This document shows, piece after piece, positions 33,694 through 45,280 of a stretch of DNA of 64,000 bases. Both the position numbers and the translations under genes were made by a program. The DNA comes from Setophaga petechia (taxonomy: Eukaryota > Chordata > Aves > Passeriformes > Parulidae): NCBI GenBank assembly GCA_024362935.1, contig JANCRA010000016.1, positions 19,823,165 through 19,887,164 of the forward strand, written 5' to 3'. The notes below the pieces were generated by a model that saw nothing but the letters and a program-made list of their open reading frames with translations, searched no databases and was not told the origin of the DNA. Positions within the stretch are counted from its first letter, which is position 1. Each line of letters begins with the position of its first letter.

Positions 33694-35440
33694 GCTGAGT
33701 GTGTGCTGGGTACCTGCACACCCTGAGTGTGTGTGTGCTGGGTACCTGTACAGCTGAGTGTGTGTGTGCTGGGTACCTGTACAGCTGACTGTGTGCTGGG
33801 TACCTGTACACCCTGAGTGTGTGTGTGCTGGGTACCTGTACACCCTGTGTGTGCTGGGTACCTGTACACCCTGAGTGTGTGTGTGCTGGGTACCTGTACA
33901 CCCTGAGTGTGTGCTGGGTACCTGTACAGCTGAGTGTGTGTGTGCTGGGTACCTGTACAGCTGAGTGTGTGCTGGGTACCTGTACACCCTGAGTGTGTGT
34001 GCTGGGTACCTGTACACCCTGAGTGTGCTGGGTACCTGTACAGCCTGTGTGTGTGCTGGGTACCTGTACACCCTGAGTGTGTGTGCTGGGTACCTGTACA
34101 CCCTGAGTGTGCTGGGTACCTGTACACCCTGAGTGTGCTGGGTACCTGTACACCCTGAGTGTGTATGCTGGGTACCTGTACACCCTGAGTGTGTGTGTGC
34201 TGGGTACCTGTACAGCTGAGTGTGCTGGGTACCTGTACACCCTGAGTGTGCTGGGTACCTGTACACCCTGAGTGTGTGTGCTGGGTACCTGTACACCCTG
34301 AGTGTGTGTGTGCTGGGTACCTGTACACCCTGAGTGTGCTGGGTACCTGTACACCCTGAGTGTGTGTGCTGGGTACCTGTACACCCTGAGTGTGTGTGTG
34401 CTGGGTACCTGTACAGCCTGTGTGTGTGCTGGGTACCTGTACACCCTGAGTGTATGTGTGCTGGGTACCTGTACACCCTGAGTGTGCTGGGTACCTGTAC
34501 ACCCTGAGTGTGTGTGTGCTGGGTACCTGTACACCCTGTGTGTGCTGGGTACCTGTACAGCTGAGTGTGCTGGGTGCCTGTACACCCTGTGTGTGCTGGG
34601 TACCTGTACAGCTGAGTGTGTGTGTGCTGGGTACCTGTACAGCTGAGTGTGCTGGGTACCTGTACAGCTGAGTGTGTGTGCTGGGTACCTGTACAGGTGA
34701 GTGTGTGCTGGGTACCTGTACAGGTGAGTGTGTGTGTGCTGGGTACCTGTACACCCTGAGTGAGTGTGTGTGCTGGGTACCTGTACAGCTGAGTGTGTGC
34801 TGGGTACCTGTACACCCTGAGTGAGTGTGTGTGCTGGGTACCTGTACACCCTGAGTGTGTGTGTGCTGGGTACCTGTACAGCTGAGTGTGTGTGTGCTGG
34901 GTACCTGTACAGCTGAGTGTGTGTGTGCTGGGTACCTGTACAGCCTGTGTGTGTGCTGGGTACCTGTACACCCTGAGTGTATGTGTGCTGGGTACCTGTA
35001 CACCCTGAGTGTGCTGGGTACCTGTACACCCTGAGTGTGTGTGTGCTGGGTACCTGTACACCCTGTGTGTGCTGGGTACCTGTACAGCTGAGTGTGCTGG
35101 GTGCCTGTACACCCTGTGTGTGCTGGGTACCTGTACAGCTGAGTGTGTGTGTGCTGGGTACCTGTACAGCTGAGTGTGCTGGGTACCTGTACAGCTGAGT
35201 GTGTGTGCTGGGTACCTGTACAGGTGAGTGTGTGCTGGGTACCTGTACAGGTGAGTGTGTGTGTGCTGGGTACCTGTACACCCTGAGTGAGTGTGTGTGC
35301 TGGGTACCTGTACAGCTGAGTGTGTGCTGGGTACCTGTACACCCTGAGTGAGTGTGTGTGCTGGGTACCTGTACACCCTGAGTGTGTGTGTGCTGGGTAC
35401 CTGTACAGCTGAGTGTGTGTGTGCTGGGTACCTGTACAGC
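33694..35440. repeat. Large TG-rich minisatellite, roughly 55 units of about 24-38 bp
   Basis: Each unit is GTGCTGGGTACCTGTACA followed by CCCTGAGTG, GCTGAGTG, GCCTGTG or GGTGAGTG and a variable number of TG steps. GGTACCTGTACA is near-invariant; the TG tract absorbs most length variation. Minus-strand frames of 633-656 codons span it in all three frames with the same residue repertoire, as expected of a stop-free repeat with non-triplet unit lengths, so none is a gene. It includes an exact 527-bp internal duplication, listed separately. Confidence 0.97.
34386..35440. repeat. Exact 527-bp tandem duplication inside the minisatellite
   Basis: Segment 34386-34912 is repeated at 34913-35440 with no difference that I could find on line-by-line comparison, including rare variants (the GGGTGCCTG unit, the GTGTATGTG step and the two CAGGTGAGTG units). 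The second copy runs to the end of the array. Either a very recent duplication or an assembly artefact would explain this. Confidence 0.93.
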
Positions 35441-38400
35441 TTGCTCTCCTTCCCTGGAGGCACAGCCAGACTGTGAGCAGAGGGAGAGCAAGGCCTGCAA
35501 GGATGTGGAGTGGTGCTGAGCAGAGCACTGCAGTGGGTTGTGGTGTTCAGCAAAATGAGAGTGTGCCTTGCAATGGTTCATGTCTCCCAGCTAAGCAGTT
35601 CAAGCTCCTGTACAGACAAAAAGCAGTTACAGCATTTTAGAAGCATATTTACATATAAACAGCTTTTCTCAGTTGTTTTAAGGAACCTAGAAATATTTTC
35701 TCTTTCCCCCACTCCCATCTTTCATCTGCAGGGTTTTTTTCCTGAGATTTTTTTGCACTCAGAGCAGAAAATACAATGGTTGATTTTTTTTGTTGTTTAG
35801 CCATTTTCACTGTTGTATCAGCCTTATAAATGTGTTATACTGCTGTAATTAAGGAAATGTGATGTGTCACTAAACAACAGTTTGGGGTTTATCTGTGTGT
35901 GGTCATGCAAGATACCCATTTATAAGAGTGAACAATACAAGAGGCTCTTATGATGATGGACTAAAGTCCTGGTTTAAGGTAGAAACGAACACAGTTCTGT
36001 GTTGGCTTCAGCTTCCTCTTGTCTCTAACAAGCTGAGCCATTGAATCAAAATTCCCTTGAGTTTGGACCTCTAGAACAGGATATGCTTGAAGCTGTTGAG
36101 GCCTCTTGTGTTCTGTTTCTTATGAGTTTGGCTCCACGCTGTGAAGAGACAGCACCACATGTGTGCCCCTGTGCATGTGCCAGAGAAGTTGAGGGAGAAA
36201 TGTGATTTGCAACTTCTTTGGATTAAGGGCAGTCTAAGAATTTGTGTTGCCCGAGCCAGGTGTTTATTTAGCGCAGGCTTTATTGAGTTCTTTGTAAATG
36301 GTTACAAATAATGGCTGTAAAAACAATTTGGTGCAAAATGCAGTGACTGTTTGTGGGTTCCTTGTGTCAAGGCTCCAGTAGAGAACCAGGGATATTCCCT
36401 GGCACTCATTTTGTTAAATACACCTGATTTCATTTGCACATTGCTTCCATGTGTGCAGGATGTAGAAGGAATGCTGGTCTTTTGTTCACACCTCTGGTGG
36501 ATTAAGGTTGCAGCATGGCCAGACCATCATCTCAAAATTTTAGTCAAGAAATCAGCTACAGACACCAACTGACCAGAAGTTATGTGGCCTTCAGCTAATT
36601 CTTCATAGGTATATGCCTAAGTTGGAAGAAAAATATTTGCTTTATTCCTTTGTATGAAAAATCTCTTAAACACATTTGCAAGAAGTTGTGAAGCACGCTC
36701 AGGGACACTTTCTGCAGGTAAGCTGATATGCAGGGATGGTCCTCAGTTCCCACTCAAAGTGTAAATCTGCTAAATTCTGTCAATAAGTTTATTGGTAGAG
36801 AGATCTTCATTCCCCTCGATGGGTGAAAGGTGGGACAGAAAATGAAAGTCAGCTGAGGATCGTGCAGATAAAGACATCAGAATGAAAGGCAGAGCATGCT
36901 GTGCATTTCTTGTAATGCTATAAACAATTTGAGTGTGATGTTATCACCACTTCTTTCAGGCAGCGTTATTTTGTGTGTGATTAAAATATTTTGGAGGACT
37001 CCCATTAAGGAATAAGAGGCTTGTTGAGTTTACAAGGCAAGGGTATGGGACGGGTAAACTGTGAGGGAATCCAGGTTTTTGTTGGATAGACTAGATTATT
37101 TTGGAAGCTTTGGAAATTCTTTCATGGAAATTGTTCCTGCTGAGTGTGTGTGTGGAAATGTGTTGGGACATGTGGTTGAAGGCTCTTTGTAATGGTTTCA
37201 AGTTGTGCAGCCAGTCTCCAGAAAAGCAAAGAATGCAACTGACTGCTAGAACTGGATTGCAGTTGTAGCATCCGGGCTGTGGGGTTTTGTGTTTGGCCAT
37301 GCAAAAGCTCAGCACTCTTTAATGAAGGGCCCTCTCCACAGAGAGCTTGGTGGATCCTGTATTGGAAATGGGAGCGAGGGAAAGCACAAGAAGCACCCCC
37401 AGGGACTGGTGCCTGTCCTTGGCCTGTACCTGAGCACAGGTCACTGAGCTCCAGGGAGGAGCACAGTCAGTTCCTGCAAGCTGGGAAACAAGGCAGCCTG
37501 ACTGAGAGTGTGTTAGTGCATTGGGCTGCTCCTGAGCACAGCTCAGACAGTCCAGAGATAGGAGGCATCACAGTGACTTTGCTTAGTTTTATTTGCCTCT
37601 GGTTGTTTATAAAATTAAACCAAATAGTTAAATACTTAGGTGATGAAGACACACACTTGTTCCTTTGTTAAATCATAAATATTCTACTAAATTGTTTTGT
37701 ATAAGTAGATTGATACATTTACCTTGATATGAAAATGCTTTTTTTCATAGTTGATGTTTTTCCCAGCCACACTTTCTATCACATATCTTGGGAAATGAGC
37801 AGAACATACTGCCTGTGCACATGATGCATTGGGCAACCTGTTCCTGTTTACCAGTGAAGTAACTTAATGGAAAGTCAGTGAAAGTCTCCTTAAAATAATG
37901 CTGAGTGACCTTTGAGAACTGGCAGATTTTACTTTACATGCTTATCTTGGTAAGATATTCATAGATGGCACCGATTCATCTAAAATGTATTGCTGTGCAT
38001 ATATTCAAGTGCTCTGATTATTGGAGTTGAATATTTGGAATAGCTGAAAAATTTTCTACAAATCCAGGGCTTTAATTCACATTTTCTATTGGGTGGGGAA
38101 AAAGGATGAACATATAACATGATTGTCAAATTTTCTGGTAATAGTCTGCAGGTAAGGTAAGTGAATTTTCATTTGTAGCTGTTCTGTGATACAAATATAT
38201 ATATATATGTCTTAAATACAGTTACTGTTCTTGTGCAATAACCATTGGCTTTAGGGAATTGCTGTTTATCTTCTCAGAAAACATGAAAGGAGAAAGAGGA
38301 TTTCATAAAACATTTTTGTTTTCTTTTGATACATCTTGCTCCAGGGAGTAGAGAGGAATGTGGAAAACAGGTGTCTCACAGATTTCAGCAGACATTCTCA

Positions 38401-41400
38401 TTATATTCTCTTGGCTCAACAGATCAGTTCCAGATACCCATAAAGCTGAAATCTGTGATCTAACTTAGAAAGGCCATTGCACTGAATATTCTATGCAGAT
38501 TGAGTAGGAACATAACAGTATGAGAAGATGTTTAGAAATACTGGGATTTTTCCTGTCTTGGAAAGGTTAAATATTTCAGTCCTGAGTAGTTCCTTATTTA
38601 TAGTCTTCTGCAGGTTTTTCATGCATGATAGAGTGGGAATGGGAGTAGTGGAGGAGGCAGTGGACTCCTTTGAAAGAAATAGAGGACTTCTCTGAGAATT
38701 TCCTTCTATATTGACCTTAGAGTTCCTTCCATCTTTTTATTATACCAAAGAGTAAACTGACTGTGTGCACAGCATTCAGTCCATGCACACTGCAGGGAGA
38801 AGGAAAGGACTGGAGCTAAATCAGTAGCAGAAATGTCAGTTCACTGACAGCCCATCAGTAAAATGTGTGGGGTCACTTCTGGTTTGGGTTGAAAAAATTG
38901 TTTTAATTCCTCAGATAGGAGACCCAAATTTGTACCTCCAGTCCAAGCTGTGCACTGTATAGCACAATTGTTCTTGTGTTTATTGTGTTTTCACTGCAAG
39001 TATGGAATGCACGGGGATCTCCCAGGAACGTTGTTGCAGCACAGGTGCAGTCCTGGCCAAGCAGTCGGTAGAAATGAGCCATGTGCACACCCCCTGTGGA
39101 ATTGCTGAGTGCCAGGCCATGGAGCCTCCTCCCAGCAGTTCTGTTCCAATGAAGTGATGGCCCTGGGCTGCACTGGGGGTGCCCACTGCCAGTGTGTGCA
39201 GCAGAGGGGAGGGATGTGTGGTGCACTGCCAGTCTGTCCTGATGCAGCTCTTGTTCCCCGTGTCCTCAGGCATGCTGTTACTGAGGGGGCATAAACACAG
39301 ATTTAAAGGCTGCAAGGAACTGCCACACTTCCCAAAAGTTCTGCCCTTTCAGGTTGCTGTGTTAAACAGCAGTGTCCACCGACAGGTTATTGAATAATGT
39401 GCTACCACATGCAATGGAAAAAGCAGCAAATCAGTGCTGTGCAAATCCCAGACATCTTCAGGATTTGATTTTGTCCAAAACCGTAACGTTTTTAGTTTGT
39501 TTAGTCAGAAGAATTTATTGAGCTGCACTTTCAGTTAGTCTGATGTTTCATTTCAAGAGTAAATGCTCCCCACATCACTAATTCTGGGCTATGCATTAAA
39601 TGATGAAACATTTATTTAATAATATTGTTCTATGTTCCATGAATTGCTTTTGGGAGAAAGTGTTTGTGGGTGTGAGAAGTATGTGGGTGCTTCTGTGTGT
39701 GGTCAAGATTGCTACTGAGATTACTGACATCAATTGCATATGGATGTGGGGCATGCAGAGCTGCAGTGTGGGGGTGTGTGACAGTTACAAATCTGTCTGC
39801 TCTCGGAGCCTGATAGCTGCATTCAGCAAAACCCACTGCTTTCTGCTCCTCTGGGCAGTATGGAAATTGCATCTGACTGAGCTTCGTTTTTCCTTGGTTT
39901 ATTTCTTTATTTAGGACTTAGATTGATTGCAAAATTTTAACATACCCTAAGATAGCCACAGTTTTGTTCATGCTGTACCTAAAGGTTTGTATGATTCTGT
40001 AAATGAACTCAAAGCTGGCCCAAAACCTTGACACAACCAGTTCAGGTTGTGGTGAATATCTGGGACTTCACCTTTATCATGATGTCTCCAACCAATGAAA
40101 GTACCATGGTAACAGATGTCAGAGTTTCACTAAATTCCAGGTGTGAGGTCACTTCAATTGATTGCTGCTCTCTGATTGTAACAGCCTTGTCCTGTACATC
40201 GTGTGCTCGATTCTTGTTAGACCTCATTGAAGGGGGAGCTTTGAATCTTGCCATAGTTAAAGAACCAGAGTCCAACAGTTCACATTAAAAAATAGATTTT
40301 ATCTCCTGAATCTGAAATACAGCAGAGGCATCAACAAATCTCAGCACAGTGCCACCAGAATGCCAGCTCAGCGCTCACAGTCAAGGAAATGAGTGGTTAA
40401 TGGCCTTAAATATTTTACCCATTTCCCTTTTTTCCCTACTAGTTACTTTAAAAATTGTTATAATTTTATTTTATTCATTATTACTGAGCACCTGATGTAA
40501 ATTTTACAGGAATACTGTTGTGGCTGGCTGTAACTCATCCAATTAGAACTGTACAGCCTTTTGTAGAGTGTGGAAATGTCTCATATTTTGCTTTAGAGTA
40601 ACTAAAGAAACCCAAATGAAAAGGCTGAAGTTGTGCCATAGTTAAGATTATTTTATTTTTGTTGAATGTGCTGAGACTACTTTTGGTGCAAGACCTGCAG
40701 TGTGTTCTGAGTGAGGCTGAGAGAATCTCAACTTTGGAGCTGAAACTGGTGGCCAGGGTTGTGGTATAATGACCTTTTGGTCTAAAGCAGGACAGAGATG
40801 TTGGTTCTGGGTGTTTTAATTTGGGAGTTTTGTTCTTTGCAATGTTCGTTGGTTTGGGGGTTGACATTTTTTAAATGGTGACAGTAATTTCGGGGATCAC
40901 TTGCACCCCCCTTCAGTCCCTGTGTTAGCAATGTGATAATGTCAGCAAGCATTGATATTCTAAGTGAGCTCGCTGCCAAGATGGTTGTAGAGATTTGGAT
41001 CTGTCCTTGTTCCAGATGAATGGAAATAAATAGTTGGTTTAATCAGCAGCAGCGCTTTAACGAATGAGCCCCTTTGTCGTGCAGATCTTACATGTGTCTC
41101 AGATGTAAGCTCTAATGATTTTCTTATTAGATATGTTGTCTATTCAGATTATCATTTGCTTTTGCCCTTTTGAGGTTTTTAGTCTTCTCTACTGTTTTTT
41201 GGCTTTCGTTGTACTTAGAATTTTTAAACCCACAGCTTATCTGGTGCTTATCAACCCTTGTTACTTTGCTGCAGCTCCCTGCTCTGCCCTCCCCCTGTCC
41301 CAAGCGAGGGGGGATGGAAATACCATTTTCGTTCTGGTGATTAGTTTCAGGCTTATGGATAAATATTTATAGTGGAAAAAATGAGTAAGAGTCGCTGATG

Positions 41401-43500
41401 ATGCAGCTTCTGTCAGTTCCCTGAATACAGTAAGGAACAGAAGCAAAACCACTCATGGTGGTATAACTGCCTCTGTGCTTCAGTTTCCGATGGCATAGCA
41501 CTATGGATAAATAAAAAGGGGAAAAAATCACACCTCTAACCAGCAGTGCTCTATGGGCAAAAGCTACTCCAGTGAGGCTGGACTCATTCGGGAATAGGTG
41601 CAGTAGAAATCTTGCAGAATTAGTCATTCTTCAGCTCTCTCAGCCTAAACTGAACAACATGAAAGTGGCAGAGTATTTCCCCTTACTCATGGTGTAAATC
41701 TCGGTGGGACAGCTTATGAGAATTTTACATCATATATGCAGAGCACTTTGGTCAAATCAAAACATAAATATTTTTCCTCATTTCTGAACTAATCCATGCC
41801 ATGGGATAGCTATGATTTCTTCAGCTCTCTAGCAAACCTCTTGCAGTGGAGAGCTCTCTGTGAGGACATCAGAGGGGCTGCACATGGACTGTGGAACCTC
41901 TGACTATTTGCTTGTCCTGGTATGGGCTTTCCACAGGGCTAATGCCCTTCCAGTATTGCTTTGCTGCTGAGCAGCTCAGGGTAGGTGTGAGTGACATTTT
42001 TTATAATAGAGACCCATAATATTTAAGTCTATGGGAATTTTAGCTTGTAGAAGAAAATTATTGGAAAGGATGAATATTTCAAATATTGTAATGGATTAAT
42101 ATTTTCACCCTTTATCTGTTCTGGTGTCATTGCAAAATGATTCATAAGAGACAGGAACTCAGATACTGACAAGGAACAGATCCCATCTGGATTTTCTAAG
42201 TGCTTTGCAGTCAGGAGGTGGCACAGGCACAATCCTGGATATATTTTCAACAGTGCATGAGCGGATCACGTTAAAGTTCTTGCTTCCAAAATGTGGTCTT
42301 TTACTTGAAGCTGAGAATTGGGGCATTTAGAGCCACTTCAGACTGAAGGCAAAGACTGATCTAAAATGATACTTCTGACATTGACAAATTGTTGTTTAAC
42401 TACTTAACGAAAAATTTCTATTGTTTTGTTTTGGACGATTGTCACTGCCCATACATGATAATAGTAAAAAGGATCTTCTGCTGTGCCTGCCTGATGCCTG
42501 CAATACTTAGTAATTGGAGGGAAAGAAAAACCAAACAAAACCCAAAAGAAACAAAACCGCCACCCTATCTAGTCAGCTTTTCAGTCACAAACAGTTCAAT
42601 AAAATGATAGTTTCATGGTGTGTGCAGGATATATCCTTGAGGAGTGACAATCATGCTCTTTCTGAAGTTGTCACTCTATAGCTACGTGGTAATTTTAACT
42701 ACAGCAGAAGCAAAGTTTAAGCAACCTTATTTTAGCATGTCAAATGAATAAAGTGGTCGTGTGGCTAAGTTTAAAATCAGTTTTATAAGATGCAGATGCA
42801 GCTCATTAGTTGTACCAGCATTGCAGAGTCCTGCAATCAGCTGTGCAGAACAGCATTAAACTCTTAAGTGTTATTTATGTCGGAAGACACTTTTGGGGTG
42901 CAGGGCAAAGAGCCTTTCATTTCCCCCCATTACTTAGATGTCAGTATCATTGTGGTAGCAATTTGGTACAAACAGTTAAGCTTTCACAAAGACGTGTCTC
43001 AAAAAGTTGTTTATCTGACCATGTTGTTATCAGTTACATTATGACATTTGGTTTTTGATTTTAGAGTTTCATAGTGAACAACATATATAAGAGCTTTGCA
43101 TTTTTTTTCTGTATTCAAATTATTTTTTGTATTCGAATGCAGCACCTGCTAAATCTGTTGTCGCACTTAGGAATTTCTTCAAAGGCAAAAAAATAATAGT
43201 AAAAATTAAAACAGCAATAAAAATTTTAATATTCCTCGCAATTAGCTTCTATGACAAATGTTTGAAACTCACTTTTAAGTATTGCTTTGCTTGGGGTTTT
43301 TCCAAAGGGATTCCTGTCCTGCTAATCTCATAGGCAGGGTTGGAGGTACCTTGTGCCTGTTTCTGTGCATTTGGGCATTTCAGTGGAAGCACAGGGCAGT
43401 GTAAACCCAAACCCCTCCTCAAAGTGCTGTTCACACAGGGGAGATGATGCTGGTACTCGAATCACTGTTTGCTTAGCTTATAACGTTCATTAAATGGTGG
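35441..43500. other. Unique non-coding DNA
   Basis: No gene is recognised. GC-richer patches lie at 37340-37560 and 39000-39290. An (AT)7 microsatellite is at 38195-38208. The 86-codon plus frame at 40028-40288 and its 77-codon opposite have no domain, but the segment is listed as possibly conserved. A compact stretch at 41040-41110 keeps isolated CpGs (AGCGCTTTAACG, TTTGTCGTGC) in AT-rich DNA. Confidence 0.62.
40020..40290. promoter_or_regulatory. Possible conserved non-coding element
   Basis: The text is even in composition, free of simple repeats, open on both strands, and includes GTACCATGGTAAC (RFX X-box-like, about 12 of 14) and TGAGGTCACTTCAATTG. Openness over 260 bases on both strands in 40% GC DNA is mildly unusual. 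This could be a conserved enhancer or, less likely, an exon. Nothing here matches a protein family that I recognise. Confidence 0.22.
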
Positions 43501-43627
43501 CAGCACGCAGCAGCTCAGAGGTTCCAAAGGCCGGTGTTGGGGGCAGGAGTGCGGCTGCTTTGGCTGGGCTCGGGTAATCCCTGCAGCCCCAGCGCTGCCG
43601 TGCTTGGGCTCAAGGAGCTCCGTGCGC

Positions 43628-44157
43628 TGCCCTCAGAGCGGCTCGGCCCTGCCCTCAGAGCGGTCCTGCATTGCCCGGCCCTGCCCTCAGAGCGGCCCGG
43701 CCCTGCCCTCAGAGCGGCCCGGCCCTGCCCTCAGAGCGGTCCGGCCCTGCCCGGCCCTGCCCTCAGAGCGGTCCTGCATTGCCTGGCCCTGCCCTCAGAG
43801 CGGTCCGGCCCTGCCCGGCCCTGCCCTCAGAGCGGTCCTGCATTGCCCGGCCCTGCCCGGCCCTGCCCTCAGAGCGGTCCTGCATTGCCCGGCCCTGCCC
43901 GGCCCTGCCCGGCCCTGCCCGGCCCGGCCCTGCCCTCAGAGCGGTCCTGCATTGCCCGGCCCTGCCCTCAGAGCGGTCCGGCCCTGCCCGGCCCTGCCCT
44001 CAGAGCGGTCCTGCATTGCCCGGCCCTGCCCTCAGAGCGGTCCGGCCCTGCCCGGCCCTGCCCTCAGAGCGGTCCTGCATTGCCCGGCCCTGCCCTCAGA
44101 ACTGCCCGGCCCTGCCCTCAGAGCCGCCCGGCCCTGCCCTCAGAGCCGCCCGGCCCG
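43628..44157. repeat. GC-rich minisatellite, 22/32-bp units
   Basis: The base unit is GGCCCTGCCCTCAGAGCGGY, about 22 bp, and is extended by 10-bp modules (CCTGCATTGC or CCTGCCCGGC) to 32 bp. The 32-bp units with GCATTGCC and with GGCCCTGCC tend to alternate. At 43877-43935 the 10-bp module is itself repeated several times. All three plus frames are open because the unit lacks stops. Confidence 0.95.
43877..43935 (-). other. Predicted G-quadruplex-forming tract
   Basis: On the minus strand, this tract consists of GGGCAGGGCCGGGCAGGG-type sequence with at least eight GGG runs separated by 1-3 bases, which satisfies the G3N1-7 pattern several times over. It is the core of the CpG island C minisatellite. 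Folding is inferred from sequence only. Confidence 0.6.
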
Positions 44158-45240
44158 GCACGCGGGGCTGCGGCACCGCCGGGCTCCCGAAAACCGCGAC
44201 AATCGCTTTGCGCATTTCCAGAGCCCTCCTGGGGCTCCTGCGGATCCTTAGCGTACCGCCAGGAGGTAATGATTTAACACTTGAACAAATAAAACAGTCT
44301 CGTTTAGCAGTTTGCCTCCCCCCACACGTGAAGTCAATAGACAAGCAGGGTTTAAATCCCTCATGTTTACAAACACACTTTGCTTTGTTTGCTGCTTTCC
44401 CCCCACCAACTACTGTCTTACAGAAAGGATTTCACCTGCGTTTTTCCTCCGCAGTAGTTTATTACTTACCTAACCTTAAAAATTTCCTCAAAATATGAAA
44501 TCTTTCACAAGAGCTGTCTCTGGGTGGTAATTTTGCTTCCTTCTAATATATTCTGGGGGGTTTTTTTGACTGCCAAGACCAAGCTTGTAGCACAGCAAGC
44601 GCTAGAGACCTTAAAAAATAGAAAGCTCCTTTTTTATAGAAATCAGTATTAAATACGCTGGGCATCTTGGAAAAGACAGTAATTTTGTCCCAGCTTGAGG
44701 GAAATAGCAGGAAAAAGTGCTTGTATTCATGTGCTGACTGGTACTTAGTGGATGGTGATATCTCTGTGATGATTGCATTGATGTTCCTGTGTTTTAGCCA
44801 TTGAATCATACCTGAAAAATAACTATCTGATCAATACTCTATAAATTATAGCCTGGTTTAGAGTGGGTAAAATATGTGTTGAACAGCAGCTGATTTACAC
44901 ACATGGGGGAAAACCAGTTTCCTGGGTGGTGAATTTGGCTTTTGAGTTTAGGTTTTTTGGTTTGGATTTAATCATATTCACATTAATAGTTGAAACCAAA
45001 TTTCTGGTAATAATGGTCATTGAAGTAGTAGTGAAAGTTTCCCATTCTGTTTGAGACGTGTGCTACTTGGCTCTTTGCTTTTGTAGATGAAGATGAAAGA
45101 AGCTGTAACATTTACCCTTTTTTTGAACAGATGAGTATCCTAGCAAATCACAGTATACTCACAACACAGGAAAAAATTATAATGAGCTGAAATTTCCATG
45201 TCATTGCTGTTATTTAATTCTACTTCTAGAGTAAAATTTG

Positions 45241-45280
45241 GGATAACAAATCTAATTTTGGGATAACAAGTCTAATTTTG
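45241..45280. repeat. 20-bp tandem duplication
   Basis: GGATAACAAATCTAATTTTG at 45241-45260 is followed directly by a second copy with one A-to-G change at 45261-45280. Confidence 0.93.

Larger units (their letters stand above)
43501..44270. promoter_or_regulatory. CpG island C
   Basis: The CpG-dense stretch comprises a non-repetitive left shoulder (43530-43627), the 22/32-bp minisatellite, and a non-repetitive right shoulder (44158-44260, with GGCACGCGGGGCTGCGG and GAAAACCGCGACAATCGC). Much of its CpG content comes from the minisatellite, so it could be a repeat-born island rather than a promoter; the right shoulder argues that some of it is older. A donor-like GAG|GTAATG occurs at about 44265. 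No adjacent exon is recognised. Plus frames of 215-275 codons are compositional. Confidence 0.75.

Noticed and set aside
33564..35581. Three overlapping minus-strand open frames of 633-656 codons
   Set aside because: All three frames give the same shuffled residue repertoire from a stop-free tandem repeat with non-triplet unit lengths; no conserved start, domain or splice structure.
39985..40010. Possible CR1 tail (TATGATTCTGTAAATG)
   Set aside because: Only one octamer-like word and no flanking CR1 sequence.
43534..44498. Three plus-strand frames of 215-275 codons rich in Pro, Ala, Arg and Ser
   Set aside because: Translation of the 22/32-bp repeat in all three frames; no coding constraint visible.
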